A stretch of DNA of 61,377 nucleotides. Source: Bradyrhizobium manausense. Lineage in GTDB: Bacteria; Pseudomonadota; Alphaproteobacteria; Rhizobiales; Xanthobacteraceae. The notes under the pieces were generated by a model. It saw only the letters and a program-made list of their open reading frames with translations, was not told the origin of the DNA and searched no databases. Of the stretch, positions 9,571 to 18,000 are shown one piece after another; the first letter of the stretch is position 1, and each line of letters starts with the position of its first letter. The stretch covers positions 1 to 61,377 of the forward strand of contig NZ_JAFCKB010000032.1 of NCBI RefSeq assembly GCF_018130615.1. The letters run 5' to 3'. A program made the position numbers and the translations under genes.

Positions 9571-9716
9571 TCACCTCGCCCCGCTTGCGGGGAGAGATCG
9601 AATTTGCGCGTCGCGCAAATTCGGGTGAGGGAGACTCTCCTCGAAGTCCAGCTTGCACCGTGATCGCGGAAGCGGCCCCTCACCCCGACCCTCTCCCCGC
9701 ACGCGGGGCGAGGGGG
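9571..9716. repeat. Composite palindromic repeat element
   Basis: Two related hairpins, CTCGCCCCGCTTGCGGGGAG at 9575-9594 and CTCTCCCCGCACGCGGGGCG at 9691-9710, bracket a third palindrome at 9601-9621 (AATTTGCGCG, T, CGCGCAAATT). The outer pair are rough inverted copies. Such GC-rich elements with the phrase CTCACCCCGACCCTCTCC occur between genes in Bradyrhizobium (recalled, not checked). It fills the gap between asparaginase and the PsiF-repeat gene; no ORF is convincing there. Confidence 0.75.
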
Positions 9717-9732
9717 TAGATCGCGTAGCGCC

Positions 9733-9981
9733 TTACGCGCCCATCTCGCATTTCTTCATGAAGCTGTTCTTGGCGGCGCCGGCGAGCGGCTTGCCGTCGG
9801 AGCCGACGGCCTTGGGTGCGCAGGCGTCTTCCTTGCACTTCTTCATGAACGAGGTCTTGGCCGCTCCGGCGAGCGCCTTGCCGTCCTTGCCGACCGCCTT
9901 GCTCTCGCAGGTGTCGTCGGCAAGCGCCGAGCCCGCCGCAAAGGTGGCAACGATCGCAGCCAGGAATATTCGCTTCATCAT
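9733..9981 (-). CDS. PsiF-repeat family small secreted protein
   Basis: This 82-residue exported protein has a signal peptide (MMKRIFLAAIVATFAAGSALA) and two copies of the PsiF repeat, each with a Cys, a K-A-V-G-x-D-G-K segment, LAGAAK and SFMKKC. E. coli PsiF is phosphate-starvation inducible; the molecular role is unknown. The ATG at 9981 is preceded by GGGAGA. The longer in-frame ORF to 10044 adds residues that do not fit a signal peptide. Confidence 0.85.
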   Translation of the reverse strand: MMKRIFLAAIVATFAAGSALADDTCESKAVGKDGKALAGAAKTSFMKKCKEDACAPKAVGSDGKPLAGAAKNSFMKKCEMGA

Positions 9982-10065
9982 GGGTGTCTCCCTAAACCAA
10001 AAGATGGCGCTGCGAATTGGAGCCCGGAATCGTGGCGCAATCAAGCAGCGGCGTCCGCGTGCGGC

Positions 10066-10965
10066 TCATTTTTTCCAGCGGGCGACGATGGCGATGGCCT
10101 TGACGAGGGCGTCGTCCAAGGCCGCCTGATTCCCGGGCGCGGATTGGCGGCGGGATGAGGGCTCGTCGAAATCATGGGTGGCGCCGGGATAGACGATGAC
10201 GTCGATCGGGCTGCCCGCCTGGCGCGAGCGGTCGGCGACGTGCTGGCAGGTCGCCGGCCAGACCTCCTCGTCGTCGGCGCCGAGGAACACCGCGATCGGC
10301 GCCCTGGTCGAAATGGTCGAGGTGAGCAGTGCGGTCTGTCCGCAGCCGGGATAGAACACGAGGGCGCCGCGATAGCCCGCTTGGTTGCCTTGCTGGTTGG
10401 CTTGCCGGATCATGACGTTCAGTGCGGTGCTTCCGCCGTTGGACCAGCCCTGGAGATAGATCTGATCGGCAACGACGTCGCCGCGGCCGCGCAGGTAAGC
10501 GAGCGCACCTTCGGCGTCGAGCGGCCGCACATTGGTCTCGTTGACGTCCGCGCGGTCGGGATCGCCATGGGTGAAGCGGCCAAAGCCATAGGCCTTTCCA
10601 CGCGGACCAAAACTGTCCGGCAGCAGCGCGAGGTAGCCGTGCGCCGACCAATATTCGCCCCACATCGTATGGCGCTTCGACAAGGTGCTCGCATTGCAGG
10701 GTGAGGCGGTGCCGGCGCCGACGAAGCTGCAATCTTCGTTGTCATTGCTGGAATAGGGTCCGCCGCGCCCGTGCAGCATGACGATGGCGGGCCAGGGGCC
10801 GGGCGTGGTCGGCTGGAACACATAGCCCGTGAGTGCCGTAAGGCCATCGGCGCTGTGGAAATAGACGGTCTGTGGCGCGGCCGAGACGGCAGTGACCGAG
10901 AGCAGCGCGGCGACAAGGCTGACAAGGACGCCGATGAGGGGATGCGGTAATTCAGTTCGGCCCAA
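10066..10965 (-). CDS. Secreted dienelactone hydrolase family alpha/beta hydrolase
   Basis: This 299-residue alpha/beta hydrolase has a signal peptide (residues 1 to about 29, ending SAVSAA-like). It carries an oxyanion/nucleophile arrangement typical of dienelactone hydrolases: IVMLHGRGG, then GWSNGGST with the nucleophilic Ser, then GADDEEV (Asp) and GATHDFD (His). The two Cys pairs (EDCSF...SPCN and PGCGQ...ATCQH) could form disulfides in the periplasm. It follows another hydrolase gene by 5 bp on the same strand, suggesting a two-gene operon. The substrate is unknown. Confidence 0.85.
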   Translation of the reverse strand: MGRTELPHPLIGVLVSLVAALLSVTAVSAAPQTVYFHSADGLTALTGYVFQPTTPGPWPAIVMLHGRGGPYSSNDNEDCSFVGAGTASPCNASTLSKRHTMWGEYWSAHGYLALLPDSFGPRGKAYGFGRFTHGDPDRADVNETNVRPLDAEGALAYLRGRGDVVADQIYLQGWSNGGSTALNVMIRQANQQGNQAGYRGALVFYPGCGQTALLTSTISTRAPIAVFLGADDEEVWPATCQHVADRSRQAGSPIDVIVYPGATHDFDEPSSRRQSAPGNQAALDDALVKAIAIVARWKK

Positions 10966-10970
10966 CGTGA

Positions 10971-11933
10971 TCAGACCCCGCGCGCCAGCAACGCGCTGAA
11001 ATCGGCGCGTGCACGCTGCGCCTCCATGCGGGCGACCTCGGAGGCGTCGCCGATGCCGAAATAGCCATGGATCAGCCCGGCGCCCTCGTGATGCTTCACC
11101 CGCACGCCTGCCATCTCCAGCGCTTTCGCGTAGGCTGCGCCCTCATCGCGCAGCGGATCGAACCACGCGGTGGTCACGACCGCAGGCGCGAGGCCTGCGA
11201 GCGAGGTGGCGCGCAGCGGCGAGACCCGCCAGTCGGTGGCGTGATTGACCTCGGCGAGATAATGACCGGCGAACCATTCCATGACGGCACGCGACAGGAA
11301 GTAGCCTTCGGCGTTCTCGGCGCGTGACGGAAACCGCGCGTTCTCGCGCGCGTCGGCATAGAAACCCACTGCGTCGGTCACGGGATAGACCAGCAGCTGC
11401 GCCGCGAGCTTGATGCCGGCATCGCGGCAGGCGATTGCGGTTGTGGCCGCGAGATTGCCGCCGGCGCTGTCGCCGGCAACGCCGAGACGCCTGGCATCAC
11501 CGCCAAATTCCGCGACACGGTTGAACACGTCGCTGGCCGCGGCGAAGGCGTCCTCGAACGCGCCGGGAAAGCGCACCTCCGGCGGACGCCGGTAGTCGAC
11601 GGATACGACGACCGCGCCGGTCTCGATGGCGAGATTGCGCGCCTGCCGGTCGTGGGTATCGAGGTCGCCCGCGACCCAGCCGCCACCGTGGAAGAACACG
11701 ACGGTGGGCGCCGGCCCGCTGCCAGCCCGATAGACCCGCGCATCAAGCGGACCGGCGCCGCCTTTCACCTTGATATCGTGCACGGCATCGACGGGCGGCG
11801 GCGGCACCGCCGCGCGCGCGGCAGCGAGTGCGCGCAAGGAATCGCGGGCGCTCTGTGGCGTCATTGTCGCGGGATCGCGCAGCGGCAGCAGCGGAATGAT
11901 CTGGGCGATGACGGGATCGAGCGGCGCGGGCAT
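10971..11933 (-). CDS. Alpha/beta hydrolase (hormone-sensitive lipase/HSL family)
   Basis: This 320-residue esterase/lipase has the HSL oxyanion motif FFHGGGW and nucleophile motif GDSAGGN; the Asp (WFDPLRDEG) and His (LIHGYF) complete the triad. It has no signal peptide and is likely cytoplasmic. The ATG at 11933 (MPAPLDPV) is chosen because it follows a GAGGACC site; the in-frame extension to 12011 is poorly supported. It ends 5 bp before the start of the secreted dienelactone-hydrolase-like gene, so the two are probably co-transcribed. Confidence 0.9.
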   Translation of the reverse strand: MPAPLDPVIAQIIPLLPLRDPATMTPQSARDSLRALAAARAAVPPPPVDAVHDIKVKGGAGPLDARVYRAGSGPAPTVVFFHGGGWVAGDLDTHDRQARNLAIETGAVVVSVDYRRPPEVRFPGAFEDAFAAASDVFNRVAEFGGDARRLGVAGDSAGGNLAATTAIACRDAGIKLAAQLLVYPVTDAVGFYADARENARFPSRAENAEGYFLSRAVMEWFAGHYLAEVNHATDWRVSPLRATSLAGLAPAVVTTAWFDPLRDEGAAYAKALEMAGVRVKHHEGAGLIHGYFGIGDASEVARMEAQRARADFSALLARGV

Positions 11934-12058
11934 TTGCAGGTCCTCACGGGGTTCTTGGTCTTGCTTGGCCGTTAGCATAGATTTTGCGCACCGCATCGGC
12001 AACCGCCGCACGCTGCAATTGCGCGGCCGGCGGAAGACCGGGCAGGGAGGTCCTTGAG

Positions 12059-12516
12059 GTGGAATTCAAAACGCTGGTCCAGTCGCGCCGCAGCGCGCGC
12101 GGTTTCAGGAACAAGCGGTGCGGTGATCGAAGCGTTCATCAAGAGCGCCAAACGTGCGCCCTCGTCGATGAACACCCAGCCTTGGTATGTCCACGTGCTC
12201 ACCGGGAGTCCGCTGGAAGAGGTGCGCCGCCGTAACATGGAAGGAGATGGTGGGCGGCGGTCGTCATTTCGATCTCGGCGCGCTCTGCTACGGCATCGTG
12301 CTCGCGGCCTGGCACCGCGGTCTCGGCTCTGTCGTCAACGGGCAGGGGATCATGCGCTCCGACATCGTGCGCGAGGTCGCACGGATTCCGGAAGGCGAAG
12401 TCATCATGACCTGCGTTGCGATGGGTTATCCCGACGACGGCTTCGCCGCGAACGCCGTGCGTTCCGACCGCGAGGAAAATGGCGATTTCGTGCGCTTCGT
12501 CGGCTTCGCCGAATAG
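12059..12516 (+). pseudogene. Nitroreductase family protein, frameshifted and internally deleted
   Basis: Nitroreductases are FMN-dependent NAD(P)H oxidoreductases of about 220 residues. Here the pieces lie in three frames. The GTG at 12059 gives EFKTLVQSRRSARGF; the next frame gives AVIEAFIKSAKRAPSSMNTQ and VHVLTGSPLEEVRRRNME; a third frame gives HFDLGALCYGIVLAAW and the normal C-terminus ending FVGFAE. Some 60-70 central residues are missing between RRNME and HFDLG. Two frameshifts plus the deletion rule out a working enzyme. Confidence 0.85.
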
Positions 12517-12596
12517 GGCGTGCGGGCGCGCGAATATCGGAGGGGCGGGATGCCGCTGCTTGTTTCGGCGGCGCCCCGTATCGCTGCCGAGAATAT

Positions 12597-12610
12597 TTGA
12601 TCTAGATCAA
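12597..12610 (+). promoter_or_regulatory. FixK/FNR-type box
   Basis: TTGATCTAGATCAA is a perfect palindrome and an exact match to the FNR/FixK consensus TTGAT-N4-ATCAA. It lies about 180 bp before the start of the FIST-domain chemoreceptor and after a pseudogene, so the chemoreceptor is the likely target. This predicts induction at low oxygen by FixK2/FNR or a related regulator. Confidence 0.7.
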
Positions 12611-12783
12611 ATGCGCCGACGCGATTGGTATCATGAGCCCGCGATGCGATGCGGTGCCGTAGTCATACGGTGTCAATCAGCTGCATGAGCGCCGCTACGT
12701 CGCGTGGTTCCTAACCGGATGGCAATTTCGAATCCGTAGTTCATTGCGTTGAGACGTTTCACGCGCCGAACAAGGATATTGCC

Positions 12784-14799
12784 ATGCTCTCGTTGTTTTC
12801 CCAGGCTCGTCATAAGCAGCCCGCCCCATCGATCGTTCCGGAAGCTCATGATGACGCGCCGGCTTTCCGTGAAGCCTGTGCGGTCAGGGTGTTGGAAAGC
12901 GACGATAGGCTGCAAAATATTTCCGAGGCTGACTTCGTTGTAGAGTGTGCGCGCGCGCCGCTCGCCATCGCGTTCATCTCCCCGCACTGCGATTTTGCGC
13001 GTGTGGTGTCGTCATTACAGCGGCTGGCGGGTGCGACGCCGGTGATCGCGATGTCGAGCGCCGGCGAGCTGTGCTCGGCGGGCCCGTCGCTCTACAAGCC
13101 GACAGGGGCGAGCTGGTCGTCCGTCGTCGTGCAGGTCTTCCCGGCGGATCTGATTCAGTCCGTCAGCATCCACAGTGTGGGTCTGCACAATGATGACATC
13201 CGCAAGGGAGAGCCTTCCAAGGCACACGATGCGCGCATCGAGGCGATCGCGCGCGAGGTCGCGGCGATCAGGACGCCCTTCGCGGTCAACGTGCGCGATA
13301 CGATCGCCTTCACGCTCGTGGACGGCGTGTCGGCGTCGGAGAACTATTTCATGGAGGCCGTTTACAGGAGCGGCAAGTTTCCATGCGCTTTCGTCGGCGG
13401 CTCCGCCGGCGGCAAACTCGATTTCAAGAACACCTATCTCTATGACGGCAGACGGATTCTGGAAAATCATGCCCTCATCGCTTTCCTGAAGCTCGCGCCC
13501 GGGCGGGCCTACAGCATCTTCAAGACGCAGAACTTCAAGAAGACCGGAAAATCCTTCGTCGTGATGGGCGCCGATCCCGATCGGCGTACGGCCTCGGGCG
13601 TCATGGAGGCCAATGAGATCAAGCCGTTCGCGTCCACCGTTGCGAAAGCGCTGAACACCACGCCGGCGAACCTGATGTCGATGATGACGAAGCATTCCTT
13701 CGGCATCGAGGTCGGCGGAGATCTGTTCGTCCGCTCGGTCGCAGGCATCGATCCGGCCAGCGGTGTCGTCTCCTTTTTCTGCGACGTCAATTCAGGCGAC
13801 AGGCTGGAGCTGCTTGAGGCTACCGACTTCGTGGATCAGACGCGGCGCGATCTCGAATCCTTCCTGCGCGGCAAGCCCCCGGCGATCGGCGCGATCCTCA
13901 ACGACTGCATCCTGCGCCGGCTGAACAACGAGACCCAGCTCCGTAACATGAGCAACATGTGGCCGATGCCGGTCGCGGGCTTTTCCACCTTCGGCGAACT
14001 ATTCGGGATCAACATCAACCAGACCCTGACCGCGATCGTGTTCTTCGACGTCAGCGAAAAGCCGCTGGACGATCCGTTCATCGAGATGTTTCCGATCCAC
14101 TACGCGCATTTCGTCGAATATTTCACGCGTACCCATCTCAATCGCATGGTGCTGCTGAACCGGATCAAGGACGGCATCGTCCAACGTCTGACGGAATATC
14201 TGAGCGCCAGCGCCACGTTGAGCGGAAAGGTCGAGGGCGCCCTGCAACAGACGGCTTCGATCAACACGATCGTGAAGGAGATTCGCTCGGTCATCCTGAC
14301 CAGTGCGCAGTCGGCGGCGAAGGCGACCGACACCACGGCGCTGTCGCAGGAGTTCGCCGGCCTCAGTCAGGCGATGAACGGGCTACGGGATATCCTGAAG
14401 ATCATCGATACGATCGCAGGCCAGACCAACCTGCTCGCGCTCAACGCGACCATCGAATCGGCGCGCGCCGGCGAGGCGGGACGGGGCTTCTCGGTGGTGG
14501 CAACTGAGGTGAAGAAGCTCGCGCAGGATACCAGAAGTAGTCTCACGCGGACCCACGCCTCGATCGGAGGCATGGAAACCTCCATCGAGTCGCTCGGAGC
14601 CAACATCAACGAGACCCGGGGCCAGTTGATCCAGACCCAGGACGGCTACAACAGCATCGTGACGCAGATCGAGGAGATGTTCAAGAATCTTCAGATGATC
14701 AACACCGTGTTGGCGGACCTCGAAGCCTTCGTCCGCGACCGCAATGGCGCATTGACCAGCGCCATGAACGACATCGAGACGCTCAAGCGGATCGGCTAG
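12784..14799 (+). CDS. FIST-domain methyl-accepting chemotaxis protein (soluble)
   Basis: This 671-residue protein has no signal peptide or membrane helix, so it is a cytoplasmic chemoreceptor. FIST_N spans about 55-250 ([11 protein letters not shown], then [12 protein letters not shown]) and FIST_C about 255-425, ending with the typical [15 protein letters not shown]. The signalling helices (about 475-665) contain the receptor hairpin [20 protein letters not shown], which contacts CheA/CheW. FIST domains sense small ligands, and the NosP subgroup binds heme and nitric oxide. A ribosome site AAGGA lies 9 bp before the ATG. With the upstream FixK/FNR box, a low-oxygen or NO role is plausible but unproven. 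Confidence 0.9.
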   Translation: MLSLFSQARHKQPAPSIVPEAHDDAPAFREACAVRVLESDDRLQNISEADFVVECARAPLAIAFISPHCDFARVVSSLQRLAGATPVIAMSSAGELCSAGPSLYKPTGASWSSVVVQVFPADLIQSVSIHSVGLHNDDIRKGEPSKAHDARIEAIAREVAAIRTPFAVNVRDTIAFTLVDGVSASENYFMEAVYRSGKFPCAFVGGSAGGKLDFKNTYLYDGRRILENHALIAFLKLAPGRAYSIFKTQNFKKTGKSFVVMGADPDRRTASGVMEANEIKPFASTVAKALNTTPANLMSMMTKHSFGIEVGGDLFVRSVAGIDPASGVVSFFCDVNSGDRLELLEATDFVDQTRRDLESFLRGKPPAIGAILNDCILRRLNNETQLRNMSNMWPMPVAGFSTFGELFGININQTLTAIVFFDVSEKPLDDPFIEMFPIHYAHFVEYFTRTHLNRMVLLNRIKDGIVQRLTEYLSASATLSGKVEGALQQTASINTIVKEIRSVILTSAQSAAKATDTTALSQEFAGLSQAMNGLRDILKIIDTIAGQTNLLALNATIESARAGEAGRGFSVVATEVKKLAQDTRSSLTRTHASIGGMETSIESLGANINETRGQLIQTQDGYNSIVTQIEEMFKNLQMINTVLADLEAFVRDRNGALTSAMNDIETLKRIG

Positions 14800-14923
14800 A
14801 GGGTAATACCGGACCGTTTTGCAAAATTCGGTGACGACGCTGCAGTTGGGTCTTGCAATCCTGTCGCGCTAGCAGGAACAATATGCCTCGCAAGAGGTTT
14901 GTTGCTGGCGCGAGGGAATTGAC

Positions 14924-15127
14924 ATGCGGCGGCTGGCTAGCCTGGTTCGATGGTTCTTCGGCCCGCGGATGCGGCGTCCGATCGATGATGATCCCAGCCT
15001 TCCTTTTACACCCGAAGAGTTCAGCAGGCTGATCCGCAGCGGTCGTCGCGAGGACATGAAGCTGCTCGCCGAAGGGCTGGCCTGTCGCTCGATACCGCGC
15101 CGCATCAAATACCGGGCCACGCACTAG
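14924..15127 (+). CDS. Small hypothetical protein (67 aa), basic
   Basis: This ORF has a GAGGGA ribosome site 7 bp before the ATG. It encodes a basic protein with a central FTPEEFSRLIRSGRREDMK segment that would form a helix. No domain is recognised. It lies between the FIST chemoreceptor (same strand, 125 bp) and the convergent HD-GYP gene. Its reality rests on the ribosome site and reasonable composition. Confidence 0.55.
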   Translation: MRRLASLVRWFFGPRMRRPIDDDPSLPFTPEEFSRLIRSGRREDMKLLAEGLACRSIPRRIKYRATH

Positions 15128-15158
15128 GCTGGCTCTTGGCGTGAGTCCTGCCGCGTGC

Positions 15159-16301
15159 TCAGCGCGAGAGCGCGACCTCCTTAAAGGACGTGACGAGCGC
15201 CTTCTCCAGCTTTCCGGTCATCCCGCAGAGAATGTCATAGGCCTTGGCGCGCGGCATCGTCGGCTTGTAGTGCCGGTGCTCGATCAGCGCGGCGAATATG
15301 TCTGCGATCGTAAGAATGCGCACGATGTCGTTGATGCTCTCGCCAGCCAATGCATCGGGATACCCGCTGCCGTCGAGATATTCGTGGTGATGTCGGACGG
15401 CATCGAGGATCTCCGGTGAAATCCGGTCGTGGCCCTTCAGAAAGTCGTAGCCGGCGACGGGATGCGTCTCGACCAATGCGCGTTCCTCGGGATCGAGTCG
15501 GCCGGGCTTGTCGAGGATGGCGAGCGGGATCTGGGCCTTGCCGATGTCGTGGAACATGGCCGCCGTATAGAGGCGCTCCAGATCGGCTCGCCCGACGCCG
15601 AGGCTTAGGCCGAAGTCGATGGCGACGCCGGTCACCAGCAGGCAATGCTGATAGGTTCCCTCGTGATGGCGCCGCACCGTTGTGAGCCATTCCGACAGGC
15701 CATGCTGGGTGATGCGATCAGCGATCTGGCGGCCGGCTTCCCTGGTGCCATCGACATCGAGCGGCTGGCCGAGGGTGACGGATGTGAACATCGATGCAAT
15801 CGCCGTTGCGGCGGTCTCGACGGCGTTGTCCGGCTGCGCCGGGCCGACGGACGCCGGCTCGGCTGGATCAGCCAGCGCCGCCAGCAGCCTGGTCTTGTTG
15901 ATGGGGCCGGGGAGGACGAGCGTTGCGCCGAGCGCATAAGCTTGCGAGATGCTGACGTGGGTGGACTGCTCGACGAGAAAGATGCGCTTGGTGGCCTTTG
16001 CCAACCCGGCGGACCGCCTCTTGATGGCGGTGATGTTGTCGACGTCACGCAGCTCCGCGCGGATGACGATCGCGAAAGGCACTTGCGACAGCTTGGATGC
16101 CGCGTCGAGCCGTTCGCCCGCGACGGTGAAGCGCGGTTCAAGCAACGCGCAGATGCCCGACAGTTTAGCGGAGGAATCGGCCAGCACGTGCACGAAGAGG
16201 CGTTCCGATCGCGCGGATCGGATGCCGTCGTCACGTTTGACGGGGCCGCTGATGGATCTCGCGTTCCGCACGGCAGACCTGGGCCAATTGGAGTTGAGCA
16301 A
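15159..16301 (-). CDS. HD-GYP domain protein (probable cyclic-di-GMP phosphodiesterase)
   Basis: HD-GYP proteins hydrolyse cyclic-di-GMP, usually to pGpG or GMP, lowering this second messenger. The 380-residue protein has a receiver-like but degenerate N-terminal part (about 35-145) and an HD-GYP domain (about 205-370). The metal motif HDIGK is at about 251-255, and HHHEYLDGSGYP at about 304-315 includes the GYP signature. It is the last gene of the DUF2336-PilZ-HD-GYP set and converges with the small ORF and chemoreceptor. The start at 16301 is the furthest ATG; a GTG near residue 21 is an alternative. Confidence 0.88.
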   Translation of the reverse strand: MLNSNWPRSAVRNARSISGPVKRDDGIRSARSERLFVHVLADSSAKLSGICALLEPRFTVAGERLDAASKLSQVPFAIVIRAELRDVDNITAIKRRSAGLAKATKRIFLVEQSTHVSISQAYALGATLVLPGPINKTRLLAALADPAEPASVGPAQPDNAVETAATAIASMFTSVTLGQPLDVDGTREAGRQIADRITQHGLSEWLTTVRRHHEGTYQHCLLVTGVAIDFGLSLGVGRADLERLYTAAMFHDIGKAQIPLAILDKPGRLDPEERALVETHPVAGYDFLKGHDRISPEILDAVRHHHEYLDGSGYPDALAGESINDIVRILTIADIFAALIEHRHYKPTMPRAKAYDILCGMTGKLEKALVTSFKEVALSR

Positions 16302-16328
16302 GCTCGCTGATGCCTTGAGCCGAACGGC

Positions 16329-16640
16329 CTACTTGCTCTGCGCGGCGGCGTTCGCGGATTTCCTTTTGCCGTCCGCACTGATGAAGTGCACGCCGGCCGT
16401 GGTGCCGTCAATCCAGACCAGCTCGCAGCGCCGGTAGGCAAGACCCGTCGACGACAGCAACATGAAGAATTCCTTGGCCTGCAGAACGTCGAGAGTGCCT
16501 TCGACCTCGATCTTGGCGCCCGACTGCGAGACGTCGAGCAGGACGCAGCTGCGTCGCCAGGTACCGTCCGCGCCCATCAGGTTCACGGCCTGCTTGTGGT
16601 CCATCCGGACACGAAGCGCCTTCCGACCGTCCAACTTCAT
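16329..16640 (-). CDS. PilZ domain protein (cyclic-di-GMP effector)
   Basis: This is a 103-residue single-domain PilZ protein. It has the two cyclic-di-GMP-binding motifs, RKALR (RxxxR, residues 6-10) and DVSQSG (DxSxxG, residues 36-41). The start ATG at 16640 overlaps the stop of the upstream DUF2336 gene by 4 bp (ATGA), a sign of translational coupling, and is preceded by GGGGGAG. Downstream is HD-GYP, a cyclic-di-GMP-degrading partner. The output target is unknown. Confidence 0.9.
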   Translation of the reverse strand: MKLDGRKALRVRMDHKQAVNLMGADGTWRRSCVLLDVSQSGAKIEVEGTLDVLQAKEFFMLLSSTGLAYRRCELVWIDGTTAGVHFISADGKRKSANAAAQSK

Positions 16641-17743
16641 CGGCTCCCCCCCATTCTTGCGCCCCGGTGCCCCGGGTCGCTCTTGCCGGCGTTGGTTGCG
16701 ATTTCTCCCCAGCGCACCGTCCACTGGCTGGTCGACAAGAGCAGCGTTTCGAAAATCAGCTGTGCGCGCTCGCGCTCGGCGAAGGAGAGCCGCGTGCCGC
16801 TGCGGTTGCTCAGGATCGCAAGCGTGGTCGTCCAGTTCAGGCGCGATGCCCGGCAGGCCATCACCAGGCCCTCGCAATCCTCGTCGATCATGACGTGCTC
16901 GACGATCTCGATCGGCGCCCCCGAGAGCACCGACAAGGCGGTGAACAGATTGGCGGTCTCGCCGCGGATGGCGAAGCGGTTCACCGTGGAATCGTTCAGC
17001 TTGCCAACGCGGTTGAGTGCCACGATCTCGGGTCTCGCATTCGCATAATCGGTCGAGGAGGGAAGCTTCTGCAGAGCCGGCGTCGCGTCCTGTGCGGGCG
17101 GAACGGAGGATGCGCTGGGCTTGGCCGGCACTGTCTTGCCTGACGGGGCAGAGAGCAACTTCCGCACGACTAGGTCGGGTATGCCGGGCCGGAGCACCAA
17201 CGCCTTCGCAATCTCGCCGTCCTGGTCGGCCCCGGCGATCAGGGTGGCATACGCTGCCTCGGAGAACTTTGTCCCCGGGTTCTTGATCAGCGCAAGACAG
17301 ATCTGGTCGCCGCGCTTGATCAGCGCCTCGGTCACATCAGGCTCGACGCAGTTGCGCGCCGCGATTGCGCGCTGATGCCGCTCGCTGCACGTGGTCGCGA
17401 CCGTCACGAGATCGGTCGTGGAGAGTGCCTGCGATTTGAGCAGGACGGGACACGCCACGTCCGGGTCGTCGTGCATGGCAAGACGGCGCAATGTCTCGGG
17501 CGGGGCCACGGCAAGCGCGGCGAGCGCCGCGCCGAGCTGGACCAGGGCGCTGGCTGCCACCCGTTCCGTCAGGCGCAGCAAGACGCCGTCGACCGCGGCG
17601 GCAAGCAGTTCCAGGGGCCGGTCGCGGCTCGCCGTCAGCAGATTGACGATGCCGGAGAGAATGTGCGCGCAACGCTCCGGCGGGCACGCTGCGACCGCGT
17701 CTTCCAACTCGACAAGACTATCGGCAGGCGAATTTGCCATCAT
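16637..17743 (-). CDS. DUF2336 domain-containing protein
   Basis: This 368-residue protein matches DUF2336, a helical-repeat family common in alphaproteobacteria. The landmark ETLRRLAMHDDPDVACPVLL appears at about residues 82-101. A Pro/Ser/Ala-rich stretch near 203-232 separates two helical halves. DUF2336 members often sit next to receiver, PilZ or cyclic-di-GMP genes, and here it leads an operon with PilZ and HD-GYP. The biochemical function is not known. It overlaps the PilZ gene by 4 bp. Confidence 0.85.
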   Translation of the reverse strand: MMANSPADSLVELEDAVAACPPERCAHILSGIVNLLTASRDRPLELLAAAVDGVLLRLTERVAASALVQLGAALAALAVAPPETLRRLAMHDDPDVACPVLLKSQALSTTDLVTVATTCSERHQRAIAARNCVEPDVTEALIKRGDQICLALIKNPGTKFSEAAYATLIAGADQDGEIAKALVLRPGIPDLVVRKLLSAPSGKTVPAKPSASSVPPAQDATPALQKLPSSTDYANARPEIVALNRVGKLNDSTVNRFAIRGETANLFTALSVLSGAPIEIVEHVMIDEDCEGLVMACRASRLNWTTTLAILSNRSGTRLSFAERERAQLIFETLLLSTSQWTVRWGEIATNAGKSDPGHRGARMGGSR

Positions 17744-17932
17744 GGCAGGGGCCTGAACTGAAATAAATTTCGACTATCCAACGCCCCGCATTGCACCTCA
17801 CAGTTGTTAATTTGGATTTTAAACTTACAGATCTAGGTATTGGGGCACCATCCGCGCGACTGGAAACGATATCGAAATTTGGCAGGACACGATCCGTTTG
17901 CTTGTCCTTTGGATTGAACCCTCGCTCAACTG

Positions 17933-17950
17933 GTTGAGCGGGCGAGGACG
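17933..17950 (+). promoter_or_regulatory. Perfect palindrome upstream of AraC regulator
   Basis: CGCTCAACTGGTTGAGCG (8-bp arms, 2-bp centre) lies 50 bp before the AraC start at 18001, in the divergent region with DUF2336. It could be an operator. No T run follows, so it is less likely a terminator. Confidence 0.35.
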
Positions 17951-18000
17951 ATTCTTTCGGACTCACGGGGCATTCGAAAGGGGAAAATCGGACCGGTGTC

